Shown here piece by piece: positions 24,241-32,348 of a stretch of 64,000 nt of DNA. Both the position numbers and the translations under genes were made by a program. Source of the DNA: JABMNT01 sp048262655 (GTDB lineage Bacteria > Pseudomonadota > Alphaproteobacteria > Rhodospirillales > Casp-alpha2); NCBI GenBank assembly GCA_048262655.1, contig JBLXEY010000001.1, positions 248,001 through 312,000 of the forward strand, written 5' to 3'. Positions within the stretch are counted from its first letter, which is position 1. Each line of letters opens with the position of its first letter. Under the pieces are notes generated by a model. It saw nothing but the letters and a program-made list of their open reading frames with translations, was not told where the DNA came from and did no database searches.

Positions 24241-25161
24241 CTATTGGCTGCCGTTGACAAAAGGTCGAAGGACCGCATAAAGCGCATCATTAACGGGGGT
24301 CGGAACATCAACCTCACGCCCCATTCGACACACAGCTCCTGTCAACCAAGGAGCCTCCAGTCGATTTCCGGCCTCCAGATCAGCCAACTGTGAAGCCCGC
24401 ATGGTCGGCGGCAGGGAAATGACAAACTTCATCAGGCGCTCAATGGTTTGATCAGATAAGGCAATGCCACGTTTTTGCCCGACCTGTATAATTTCCGACA
24501 TGCAGGAACGAAAGGCGCTTCGCCCCTCTTCACAGTCCGTTATGGGACCAACGGAATTGCGGGCCGTTGTCGTTATCGCGCTCAAAGTCGCTAGAAAGAT
24601 AAATTTCAGCCACAGGGATTTTTCAATATCGGTGGATACTTCCGCATCAAACCCGGCTTCCTGACAGGCAGCGAGCAACGCAGAAACACGCGCAGAAGGT
24701 TGACTATTCGCTTCGGCGAACTCCAGAGACGCAAAATTGCTAACGTGTTTGATAACGCCAGGCTCATCAATGACTGCGGATATTTTTGCAATGCCGCCAC
24801 CAACGTGGCTGGCACCCAAAATGCTGGAAACTTCCTCAATCGCGCCGACACCATTTTGCAAGGGCACGACCAGAGTATCGTCACCGATCAACGGCTTGCA
24901 AAGTTCAGCGGCTTCTTTGGTTGACCATAGTTTAACGGCGAAAAGAACAACATCAACAGGCCCAACCGTCTTTGGGTCATCGGTCACTTGTGCATTTTCA
25001 ATAACGAAATCACCCATAACACTGTCGACACGCAGTCCAGATTTGCGCATGGCCGCGCCATGGGCTCCCCGAGCGATAAAAGTGACGTCATGTCCGGCCA
25101 GCGCCAGTTTTCCGCCGAAATATGCGCCCACTGCACCGGCTGCCATTACTGCTATTTTCAT
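24241..25161 (-). CDS. panE: 2-dehydropantoate 2-reductase family protein
   Basis: 306 residues of the ApbA/PanE family, which reduces ketopantoate with NADPH in pantothenate synthesis. The N-terminal Rossmann fold (KIAVMAAGAVGAYFGGKLA, with Ala where the first glycine of GxGxxG is expected) is followed by VDVVLFAVKLWSTKEA, VVPLQNGVGA and the conserved LWLKFIFLATLSAITT containing the catalytic Lys. The C-terminal domain (PTMRASQLADLEAGNRLEA, WLTGAV) matches, including the catalytic Glu region. Paralogues with other 2-ketoacid substrates are common, so panE is probable but not certain. It is convergent with the PilZ gene (9-nt gap). Confidence 0.82.
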   Translation of the reverse strand: MKIAVMAAGAVGAYFGGKLALAGHDVTFIARGAHGAAMRKSGLRVDSVMGDFVIENAQVTDDPKTVGPVDVVLFAVKLWSTKEAAELCKPLIGDDTLVVPLQNGVGAIEEVSSILGASHVGGGIAKISAVIDEPGVIKHVSNFASLEFAEANSQPSARVSALLAACQEAGFDAEVSTDIEKSLWLKFIFLATLSAITTTARNSVGPITDCEEGRSAFRSCMSEIIQVGQKRGIALSDQTIERLMKFVISLPPTMRASQLADLEAGNRLEAPWLTGAVCRMGREVDVPTPVNDALYAVLRPFVNGSQ

Positions 25162-25260
25162 GCTATTCTCCAGAATACAAGGAATGTATCTTGTTTTAAG
25201 CGACCCTCAAAACACCCGCAACCTTTTAACCGAAATGAGTATGATCCGGCACCGGCAACA

Positions 25261-25836
25261 TCACGGGCGAGATGACAATTTGATTTCCAATAACAGAGCC
25301 GCTTCGGAGGCAGCTTTCACACTGTGGGATGGGTTGATAATTCCGCTATGGAGCGGCAGCTTTTCCCCATTTGCTAGGCTTACTGATCCTGCAAGACAAT
25401 ATAGGATTTGGAGTTCGCACCCTTTGGGCCTCTTTCCTTCAAGGTCTTCACATTGAAAAACATCAACGCTCGCATCATAAAGATCGGCGTCATAAATCAG
25501 GTTAAAGTTCTGTATCGGGCCGTCCGGAAGCCTTCCCGTGACCTCATCATCTCCGGCAAATGTCACTGGCTTATGTAACAGCGCCTCAATTTCCCGATCT
25601 GGAAAGATTAAAATCATCCCGGAACCGTCAATCACAGTCAGTATTCTGGCAAGATGCGGAAACGTTGAAAAAGCACCTTCCTGATTAACGTCTGCGATGC
25701 TTACCCGCCAAAAACCTGTACCCGGTTTCGATTTTGCAATTTCGCGAGTAATCCCACCGCCGTTTTTCCAAGGTTCTTTCGCAAGAGTTTCGCGTTGGAA
25801 GTATCGGTTGATCACTTGAACCTCATCAATAGGCAC
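25261..25836 (-). CDS. HutD family cupin-like protein
   Basis: 191 residues of the HutD/Ves family: EPWKNGGGITREIAKS, FWRVSIADVNQEGAFSTFP, RILTVIDGSGMIL and the later EIEALLHKPVTFAGDDEVTGRL. HutD is a bicupin implicated in histidine utilisation and binding of formylglutamate, but this gene is not next to any hut gene. It lies 21 nt downstream of hemF in the same direction and could be read through from it. Function here is open. Confidence 0.82.
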   Translation of the reverse strand: MPIDEVQVINRYFQRETLAKEPWKNGGGITREIAKSKPGTGFWRVSIADVNQEGAFSTFPHLARILTVIDGSGMILIFPDREIEALLHKPVTFAGDDEVTGRLPDGPIQNFNLIYDADLYDASVDVFQCEDLEGKRPKGCELQILYCLAGSVSLANGEKLPLHSGIINPSHSVKAASEAALLLEIKLSSRP

Positions 25837-25857
25837 TGAGACGCCCCAAACAGACCA

Positions 25858-26739
25858 TCAGGGCCAATGCACTTCTGGTGGCATCGACATCAGGATGGCC
25901 TCCGTATTGCCTCCGGTTTTTATCCCAAACAGGGTGCCGCGGTCATGGAGTAAATTAAACTCGACGTAGCGCCCCCGCTTGATCAACTGCGCCTGTTTCT
26001 GAGCCTTGGTCCAGGGCAAGTCCATGGCACGGCGGACCAATTGCGGGTAAATTCCCATAAATGAACGGCCGATATCTTGAATAAACGCGAAATCGTTTTC
26101 CCAGTCACCACTGTTCAAATTGTCGACGAAAATCCCGCCAACACCCCGTGGCTCATTTCGGTGTGGCAGATAAAAGTACTCATCACAGGCTTTCTTGTAT
26201 TTCGGGTAATAGGTTGCATCATAACGATCACAGGCTTCCTTATAGGCCCGGTGAAACAAAGCTGTCTCCTCATCATCAGGAACAACCGGCGTCAAATCGC
26301 CACCACCGCCAAACCACGCTTTTTGCGTCACAATCATACGCGTATTCATGTGCGCTGCCGGAACCAGAGGTGACCTAGGGTGGATAACGACCGAGATCCC
26401 AGCCGCCCAGAACGTCGGGTCTTCATCCGCGCCCGGTATATTTTTTCGAAATTCCGGCGAAAACTCACCTTTTACTTCGGATATGTTGACGCCAGCCTTT
26501 TCCAATACACGTCCTCGCATGACGGACATGGTGCCACCGCCGCCGTCCGAACCGTCTTCACCAGCACGATCCCAGGTTTTACGCTCGAATGCTCCCGGCT
26601 CAAGGTCGCTTGACCCATTCGGGCCTTCGACATCTGTCTCGATGAGTTCGAGTGCCTGACACAGGTCATCGCGCAGTCCTGTAAACCACTGCATTGCACG
26701 ACTTTTATGTTCTTCGGTGCCATATGAACTGAGTGACAT
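25858..26739 (-). CDS. hemF: Oxygen-dependent coproporphyrinogen III oxidase HemF
   Basis: 293 residues of the aerobic HemF family, converting coproporphyrinogen III to protoporphyrinogen IX with molecular oxygen in haem synthesis. Conserved segments include FERKTWDRAGEDGSDGGGG, HPRSPLVPAAHMNTRM with substrate-contacting His and Asn, the ATYYPKYKKACDEYF region with HRNEPRGVGGIFVDNL and the C-terminal RGRYVEFNLLHDRGTLFGI. Complete by comparison with the family. Encoded 5 nt after trmL and followed by the hutD-like gene. Haem demand in this organism is supported by the neighbouring petABC operon. Confidence 0.93.
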   Translation of the reverse strand: MSLSSYGTEEHKSRAMQWFTGLRDDLCQALELIETDVEGPNGSSDLEPGAFERKTWDRAGEDGSDGGGGTMSVMRGRVLEKAGVNISEVKGEFSPEFRKNIPGADEDPTFWAAGISVVIHPRSPLVPAAHMNTRMIVTQKAWFGGGGDLTPVVPDDEETALFHRAYKEACDRYDATYYPKYKKACDEYFYLPHRNEPRGVGGIFVDNLNSGDWENDFAFIQDIGRSFMGIYPQLVRRAMDLPWTKAQKQAQLIKRGRYVEFNLLHDRGTLFGIKTGGNTEAILMSMPPEVHWP

Positions 26740-26744
26740 ATAAA

Positions 26745-27215
26745 TTATCCTTCTGGAAACGCGTCAAGTTGCCGCAAGGCCTCACCAAGAACCATGGCTG
26801 CTGCGGTTGCTAAATTCAAGGAACGCTGGTCGGGCCGCATGGGGATGATGACGCGAGAATCGACCTGTTCATGAACATGAGGGGGCACGCCGGCGCTTTC
26901 ACTGCCTAAGAGCAAAACATCACCCTCGCGAAATGAAAAACTTGCATAAGGGACTGCAGCTTTCGTCGTTAGCAGAACGATGCGGCCACCATTTTGGGCC
27001 TGCTGGAAGGTGTCCCAATTGACATGACGGGTGACCGAAGCGTGCTCGAGATAGTCCATCCCGGCCCTGCGCATATGTTTGCCACCCCATACAAAACCGC
27101 AAGGTTCAACGACATCAACGGGAACGCCCAAACAAGCAGCAAGCCGCAGAAGGGTTCCCGTATTTTGTGGTATATCGGGCTCGTAAAGGCCTAATCGGAC
27201 GGTTTTACTGTTCAT
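26745..27215 (-). CDS. trmL: tRNA (cytidine/uridine-34-2'-O)-methyltransferase TrmL
   Basis: 156 residues of the SPOUT class. The markers are LYEPDIPQNTGTLLRLAACLGV (motif 1), the middle GMDYLEHASVTRH, and the knotted SAM-binding motifs LLLGSESAGVPPHVH and IPMRPDQRSLNLATAAAMVLGEALRQL. TrmL 2'-O-methylates the wobble nucleotide of leucine tRNAs. The ATG at 27215 is preferred over a GTG at 27224. It is the first gene of a leftward group with hemF, divergent from petABC across about 270 nt. Confidence 0.92.
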   Translation of the reverse strand: MNSKTVRLGLYEPDIPQNTGTLLRLAACLGVPVDVVEPCGFVWGGKHMRRAGMDYLEHASVTRHVNWDTFQQAQNGGRIVLLTTKAAVPYASFSFREGDVLLLGSESAGVPPHVHEQVDSRVIIPMRPDQRSLNLATAAAMVLGEALRQLDAFPEG

Positions 27216-27281
27216 AATAAGCACCGGTTTACCCTGCCGATCCGACCCGGGAAAGTCCCTATTTATTTAAGTGTTTATTTC

Positions 27282-27309
27282 TTGAATCATAGCATTTTTT
27301 CGCTATACC
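27282..27309 (+). promoter_or_regulatory. Candidate sigma70-type promoter of petABC
   Basis: TTGAAT (27282-27287) and TATACC (27304-27309) are separated by 16 nt, about 175 nt upstream of the petA ATG. Both hexamers differ from consensus at two positions. The region between trmL and petA contains no ORF with support, so a long leader for petA is likely. The alternative is that the real promoter lies closer to petA. Confidence 0.35.
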
Positions 27310-27483
27310 TACGGCGCAACCCGTTTAACGGTTGCTGTCGCTCAAAAACCACGGAGTTCTTTACTTTTTGGTCAAACGAGCGAGAGCACTTGTCGGTATG
27401 CAGTCAAATGCGTAAACTAAAACCGTTAACCGAAACATCGCCCCCTGAGTGGGGTACTTTGGGATCAGAATAAGGGGACCCCC

Positions 27484-28038
27484 ATGAGTGATACCGCGAC
27501 CCCGGAACAGACCGCCGAGATTGATGATCAGTCAAAGCGCGACTTCCTGTTCGTTACAACCGCTGCCGTTGGTGCCTTGGGCACAGCTATAGCAGCCTGG
27601 CCGTTCATTGATCAGATGAACCCCGCCGCAGACACCTTGGCTTTATCAACTACGGAAGTTGATCTTGAACCTGTTGAAGAAGGCCAAAGCATTACGGTCG
27701 TCTGGCGCGGAAAGCCTGTCTTTATTCGTCACCGTACAGCTGAAGAAATTTCTGAAGCCGAAGCCGTTAACAACGCAGATCTGATTGATCCGGAAGGCGA
27801 CGCGGACCGGGTCCAGAAAGCGCAATGGCTGATCATGGTTGGTGTATGTACCCACCTAGGCTGCATCCCGCTAGGGAATAAAGCCGGTGAGAGCAAAGGC
27901 GACTTTGGTGGCTGGTTCTGCCCTTGTCACGGATCCCATTATGATACCTCAGGACGCATTCGCAAAGGCCCGGCACCCAAGAACTTGCCCGTGCCTGAGT
28001 ACAGTTTCCTGAGCGACACTAAAGTCAAAATCGGTTAA
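27484..28038 (+). CDS. petA: Cytochrome bc1 complex Rieske iron-sulfur subunit PetA
   Basis: 184 residues. The [2Fe-2S] ligands lie in VCTHLGCIPLG and WFCPCHGSHYDTSGRIRKGPAP, giving two Cys and two His plus the bridging disulphide pair. The N-terminal anchor SKRDFLFVTTAAVGALGTAIAAWPFI carries a KRDFL start that fits Tat-dependent insertion, as for other Rieske proteins. It accepts electrons from ubiquinol at the Qo site and passes them to cytochrome c1. AGGGG precedes the ATG. First gene of petABC. Confidence 0.97.
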   Translation: MSDTATPEQTAEIDDQSKRDFLFVTTAAVGALGTAIAAWPFIDQMNPAADTLALSTTEVDLEPVEEGQSITVVWRGKPVFIRHRTAEEISEAEAVNNADLIDPEGDADRVQKAQWLIMVGVCTHLGCIPLGNKAGESKGDFGGWFCPCHGSHYDTSGRIRKGPAPKNLPVPEYSFLSDTKVKIG

Positions 28039-28052
28039 GGGGAGCGGAAATC

Positions 28053-29321
28053 ATGGATACAAATAATATGCACCCCGTCATGAAATGGGTTGAACACCGG
28101 CTTCCGGTGTTCAGTTTTCTTGACCATTCGTTGGGCACACAATACCCGACCCCAAAAAATCTGAATTACTGGTGGAACTTTGGCTCTCTTGCCGGTCTGG
28201 TTCTGGTCATTATGATCATCAGTGGCATTGTTTTGGCAATGCACTACACCGCACACGTTGACCATGCCTTTAATTCGGTCGAGCGCATCATGCGTGATGT
28301 GAATTATGGCTGGATGATCCGCTATATTCACATGAACGGTGCCTCAATGTTTTTCATTGTTGTCTACATTCATATGTTCCGCGGCCTTTATTTTGGGTCT
28401 TATCAGGCCCCGCGCGAACTGCTTTGGATGATTGGCGTATTCATCTTATTGGCGATGATGGCAACCGCGTTCATGGGCTATGTCCTTCCATGGGGCCAAA
28501 TGAGCTTCTGGGGTGCGACGGTTATTACCAACCTGTTCTCTGCAATCCCACTGGTTGGTGACAGCATTGTAACCTTGTTGTGGGGAGGTTTCTCCGTTGA
28601 TAATCCAACGCTAAACCGCTTCTTCTCCCTGCATTTTGTATTGCCCTTCGTAATTGTCGGTCTTGTGGTTATCCATATTTGGGCGTTACACGTCCATGGC
28701 TCCAATAACCCAACGGGCATTGATGTGAAAAGTGAGCAGGATACCGTCGGATTTCATCCGTACTTTACGGTTAAAGACTTGTTCGGCATGGGCGTGTTCA
28801 TGATTTTCTTCATGTTCTTCGTCTTTTACGCACCAAATTTCTTTGGTGAGCCAGACAACTACATCCCTGCGAACGCTTTGGTAACCCCTCCGCATATTGT
28901 TCCGGAATGGTACTTCCTTCCCTACTACGCGATCTTGCGGGCCTTTACCGGTGACTTCTGGGTCTATCAGGTTATTTCCCTCGGTGGCATTTTGATGGAT
29001 GCAAAACTGGCCGGTGTGCTGGCGATGTTTGCCTCAATCCTGTTGCTGTTGTTCATGCCTTGGCTCGATGGTTCAAAAGTGCGCAGTTGCTCTTTCCGTC
29101 CCATCATGGCGATGGCATTCTGGTTGTTTTTCCTTGATTGCCTTGTTTTGGGGTATATCGGCGGCAAACCAGCCGAAGGCGCGTACATCACGATCGGCCA
29201 ATTTGCGACGTTCTACTACTTCGCACACCTGCTTATTATCGTGCCATTGGTCAGTCGCCTTGAACGACCGAAACAATTGCCGGATAGCATTAATGCTTCC
29301 GTCCTCAAAGCGGCGGAGTAA
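28053..29321 (+). CDS. petB: Cytochrome bc1 complex cytochrome b PetB
   Basis: 422 residues, the full-length (non-split) cytochrome b typical of alphaproteobacteria, with eight membrane helices. Haem ligands are in helices 2 and 4 (MRDVNYGWMIRYIHMNGASMFF and the later SLHFVLPFVIVGLVVIHIWALHVHG). The Qo site PEWYF motif is present (HIVPEWYFLPYYAILR), and the FMGYVLPWGQMSFWGATVI segment is conserved. GGAG lies upstream and the gene follows petA by 14 nt. Confidence 0.97.
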   Translation: MDTNNMHPVMKWVEHRLPVFSFLDHSLGTQYPTPKNLNYWWNFGSLAGLVLVIMIISGIVLAMHYTAHVDHAFNSVERIMRDVNYGWMIRYIHMNGASMFFIVVYIHMFRGLYFGSYQAPRELLWMIGVFILLAMMATAFMGYVLPWGQMSFWGATVITNLFSAIPLVGDSIVTLLWGGFSVDNPTLNRFFSLHFVLPFVIVGLVVIHIWALHVHGSNNPTGIDVKSEQDTVGFHPYFTVKDLFGMGVFMIFFMFFVFYAPNFFGEPDNYIPANALVTPPHIVPEWYFLPYYAILRAFTGDFWVYQVISLGGILMDAKLAGVLAMFASILLLLFMPWLDGSKVRSCSFRPIMAMAFWLFFLDCLVLGYIGGKPAEGAYITIGQFATFYYFAHLLIIVPLVSRLERPKQLPDSINASVLKAAE

Positions 29322-29326
29322 GGACC

Positions 29327-30103
29327 ATGAAAATGAACGTTATCAAAACCTCATTTGCAGCCCTGGCCCTTGTTGGCGCTGTCTTTTCAACAGGTTCATC
29401 CTTCGCAGCCGGTGATGCGCCTAAACCACCAAAGCAAGAGTGGTCGTTTAATGGCTTGTTTGGCACCTTTGATCGGGCGTCGGCACAACGCGGTTTCCAA
29501 GTTTACAAGGAAGTCTGTGCATCTTGCCATTCAATGAGCTTGCTGAGCTATCGTAATCTGGCCGATCTCGGGTTTAGCGAAGACGAAGTCAAAGCAATTG
29601 CGGCTTCTGTTGAAGTTCAGGATGGCCCCGATGGCGAGGGTGAAATGTTTGATCGTGCCGGCATTCCGGCAGATAGCTTCGTCTCACCCTTCCCCAACGA
29701 CAATGCCGCTGCCGCATCAAACAATGGCAAAGTTCCACCTGACTTGAGTCTGATGACCAAGGCACGGATCGGCGGAGCCGACTATGTCTATGGACTGCTG
29801 GTGGGCTATGAAGATGCTCCTGCGGACGTTGAAGTGCCAGAAGGTGGTAACTACAACAAATACTTCCCAGGCCACGTCATCGCAATGGCGGCACCCTTGG
29901 ATGACGAATCTGTTGAGTATACGGACGGGACCAAACCAACCCTATCGCAGCACGCAAAAGACGTCACAACGTTCATGGCGTGGGCTGCAGAACCGGAGAT
30001 GGAAACAAGAAAGCGTATGGGTATCAAAGTCCTGCTTTTCCTGCTCGTCCTCACCGGTTTGCTCTATGCGGTAAAACGTAAAGTGTGGGAAGATCTCCAT
30101 TAA
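29327..30103 (+). CDS. petC: Cytochrome bc1 complex cytochrome c1 PetC
   Basis: 258 residues with signal peptide (MNVIKTSFAALALVGAVF...SSFA). The haem c site is VCASCH (Cys 64, Cys 67, His 68), the sixth ligand Met lies in GHVIAMAAPL, and the C-terminal anchor MGIKVLLFLLVLTGLLYAVKRKVW holds the domain on the periplasmic side. The insert with GPDGEGEMFDRAGIPAD is family-normal. It passes electrons to soluble cytochrome c. It follows petB by 5 nt and is closed by a strong terminator. Confidence 0.96.
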   Translation: MKMNVIKTSFAALALVGAVFSTGSSFAAGDAPKPPKQEWSFNGLFGTFDRASAQRGFQVYKEVCASCHSMSLLSYRNLADLGFSEDEVKAIAASVEVQDGPDGEGEMFDRAGIPADSFVSPFPNDNAAAASNNGKVPPDLSLMTKARIGGADYVYGLLVGYEDAPADVEVPEGGNYNKYFPGHVIAMAAPLDDESVEYTDGTKPTLSQHAKDVTTFMAWAAEPEMETRKRMGIKVLLFLLVLTGLLYAVKRKVWEDLH

Positions 30104-30125
30104 TCGTTACGGCGCTTGAATAATG

Positions 30126-30158
30126 AAAACGGCCCCATAAATATATGGGGCCGTTTTT
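30126..30158 (+). terminator. Rho-independent terminator of petABC
   Basis: A 14-base-pair perfect stem (aaaacggccccata with tatggggccgtttt) around the loop aata, ending in a run of T. It lies 23 nt after the petC stop and before the GNAT gene. It is nearly palindromic, so it could also work on the reverse strand. Confidence 0.92.
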
Positions 30159-30173
30159 GTATGGAGAAAGCGC

Positions 30174-30665
30174 ATGGGGAAATTGCAGGACATAGAATTC
30201 AGCGGTTATCAACCGGGCGGCTTGGCAGCCCTATGTGCCCTGCAATCGGCCTATTATGCGCGCGACTGGGGTTTTACACATCTTTATGAATCGGTCGTTT
30301 CTGCAAGTATGGCCGAGTTTCTGGAGCGTTTCGATCCGACAAGGGATTTTGTCCAATTGGTGCAAGTTAATGGTGTCATCAAGGGCGGCATCGTCATCGA
30401 TAGCCACGATGGAGATTTGGCCCAGTTGCACTGGTTCATTCTCAGCGAAGACTTGCGCGGCAGCGGCGCTGGTCGAAAGCTCATGTCCAACGCCATGAAA
30501 TTTGTGACCGAAAAGAATTACCCCCGCGTTTATCTGACCACGTTTGACGGCTTGCAAGCGGCTCGACATCTCTATGAAGAACATGGGTTCGTGCTCACAG
30601 ACGAACAGGAAAGCGACACATGGGGAACGCCCGTTCTGGAACAGCATTTCGATTGGACCCGCTAA
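30174..30665 (+). CDS. GNAT family N-acetyltransferase
   Basis: 163 residues of the GNAT fold. Motif A is visible as LHWFILSEDLRGSGAGRKLMSNAMKF with the RGSGAG acetyl-CoA loop; motif B follows as VYLTTFDGLQAARHLYEEHGFVL. The N-terminal half (LAALCALQSAYYARDWGF) is as in uncharacterised MarR-linked GNATs. Starts 16 nt after the petC terminator, with an independent promoter expected. Acceptor substrate unknown. Confidence 0.85.
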   Translation: MGKLQDIEFSGYQPGGLAALCALQSAYYARDWGFTHLYESVVSASMAEFLERFDPTRDFVQLVQVNGVIKGGIVIDSHDGDLAQLHWFILSEDLRGSGAGRKLMSNAMKFVTEKNYPRVYLTTFDGLQAARHLYEEHGFVLTDEQESDTWGTPVLEQHFDWTR

Positions 30666-30751
30666 GTATTGCCCACCCGCGCCAGTTAAAGATATAGTTA
30701 AGTGTTGGTCGGAAGCATGAACATTTTACGCGACCACATGGGAGACACGAC

Positions 30752-31582
30752 ATGACCTTAACCGACGCGCAAATCAGCCAGTTCAATTTGGATGGTCATG
30801 TCTCCCCAATCCCGGTTTTAGATGCGGTGGAAGTCGCAGATATGCGTCAGCAGTTGGAAGCAACCGAAGCCAAGCAAGGTGGCGCGTTATATCCGGCCCA
30901 GCGAAATAAGGCATTCTTGCTGTTTAAATGGCTCAATGATCTAACCCGCGACCCCCGTGTGCTTGATCCCATCTCCCAGTTAATCGGTCCTGATATTTTG
31001 CTATGGAACACACTTTTCTGGATCAAGGAAGCCGGCACCAACGATTTTGTCTCCTGGCATCAGGATACAAAATACTGGGGTCTTTCGAGCACGGAAGTCG
31101 TGACCGCATGGATTGCCCTGGCCCCAGCATCACTTGAAGCGGGGTGCATGCGCGTGATGCCCGGCACACACCGTGGCGACGTTTTGTCCCATGAAGACAC
31201 CTATCACGAAGACAATATGCTAACCCGCGGTCAGGCAATCAACGCCGATCTGGATGAACAGAAAGCCGTGTTCATGCCTCTCGAAGCTGGCGAAATGTCG
31301 ATCCATAACTATCGATTGGCGCACGCTTCCGGTCCCAATATGTCTGATGATCGACGGATCGGAATCTCCATGCACTTTATGCCGCCCGACACAGAACAGA
31401 TCGTCGGCAATTGGGACTGCGCCATGTTAGTTCGCGGAGAAGACCGTTTTGGCCATTTTGAACCAACCCCGATCCCGACATGCGATTTCGACCCGCCCGC
31501 AGTTGCGTACCACGAGAGAGCCGCCAAAGCCGTGAACGAGGTTTTGTATACCGGGGCTGCCATAAACGACGGAAAGCTCTAA
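30752..31582 (+). CDS. Phytanoyl-CoA dioxygenase (PhyH) family protein
   Basis: 276 residues of the Fe(II)/2-oxoglutarate-dependent PhyH family. The facial triad is visible as His and Asp in SWHQDTKYWG and His in YRLAHASGPN; the 2-oxoglutarate-binding Arg lies in DDRRIGISMHF. The family hydroxylates lipids, ectoine, phosphonates and many natural products. The context (GNAT on the left, alpha/beta hydrolase on the right) does not reveal a pathway. Confidence 0.88.
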   Translation: MTLTDAQISQFNLDGHVSPIPVLDAVEVADMRQQLEATEAKQGGALYPAQRNKAFLLFKWLNDLTRDPRVLDPISQLIGPDILLWNTLFWIKEAGTNDFVSWHQDTKYWGLSSTEVVTAWIALAPASLEAGCMRVMPGTHRGDVLSHEDTYHEDNMLTRGQAINADLDEQKAVFMPLEAGEMSIHNYRLAHASGPNMSDDRRIGISMHFMPPDTEQIVGNWDCAMLVRGEDRFGHFEPTPIPTCDFDPPAVAYHERAAKAVNEVLYTGAAINDGKL

Positions 31583-31628
31583 CAGCCCCGACGATAAAAG
31601 CGATAAACCCCCAACATTCGGCTTACGC

Positions 31629-32339
31629 TCATGATGCGTACTTCAAAAGCAGGCCAGCCAATTCTTCCGGTTCAGTCACCATGCAATCGTGCCCCGTCGC
31701 CATTTCATAGGTATCCCAGCCATCTTCTTGCTCTGAATAATCTTGAAACTGATCCATAAACGGCAACGTGGGGGCTGTGCAGCGGATGTACGCTTTTCGA
31801 GGCACATTCATCCATTCGCCTTTAAGCACGCTTGGTTCTGAAAAACACTTGAGTGGTTGTGGCACGCAGTTGGCGTCCCCCCACTTTTGTTTCTCCGGGT
31901 CCAATATGCCGTAAAAGGAAACCGGAGGCGCCGGGATTTGCCAGCCATTATACCCTTCAGCTTTACCCAAAAATTCCTGGCGCCGTTCTTCATACTGAAA
32001 ATCCAGAACACTCATTCCATCTTTCGGGATGATGGAATCTAGGTATATCAAGGAAGCAACCCGATCAGGCAACGCATCGGCAACGCCACCAATCACAGCA
32101 CCGCCATAGCTATGCCCAACCAGAACGGTGTCTGTCAGGTTTTCTTGTTCATAGAGAGAAATAATATCGGCAACGTGAGTACCAAGGCCAACATCCCTTG
32201 TTACCTCATCATAACGGTCGCCAAGACCGGTCAGGGTTGGGGTTAGGACACGATGTCCCTTCGCCTCCAGCAATGGCGTGAAATCACGCCAGCACCAGCC
32301 CCCGTGAAAAGCCCCATGAACAAGAACAAAAGTCGTCAT
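31629..32339 (-). CDS. Alpha/beta hydrolase
   Basis: 236 residues of the esterase/hydroxynitrile lyase-like alpha/beta hydrolase group. Oxyanion region LVHGAFHGGWCWRDF, nucleophile elbow VGHSYGGAVIGG with Ser, Asp in the late LPFMDQFQDY segment and His in TGHDCMVTEPEELA. No signal peptide. It follows the aldolase-dehydrogenase fusion gene by 9 nt in the same direction, so it is probably cotranscribed and may act on the same pathway. Confidence 0.87.
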   Translation of the reverse strand: MTTFVLVHGAFHGGWCWRDFTPLLEAKGHRVLTPTLTGLGDRYDEVTRDVGLGTHVADIISLYEQENLTDTVLVGHSYGGAVIGGVADALPDRVASLIYLDSIIPKDGMSVLDFQYEERRQEFLGKAEGYNGWQIPAPPVSFYGILDPEKQKWGDANCVPQPLKCFSEPSVLKGEWMNVPRKAYIRCTAPTLPFMDQFQDYSEQEDGWDTYEMATGHDCMVTEPEELAGLLLKYAS

Positions 32340-32348
32340 TCTTTAATC

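Noticed and set aside
27282..27473. 63-codon ORF in the leader of petA
   Set aside because: No ribosome site, no recognisable sequence and it overlaps the likely promoter.
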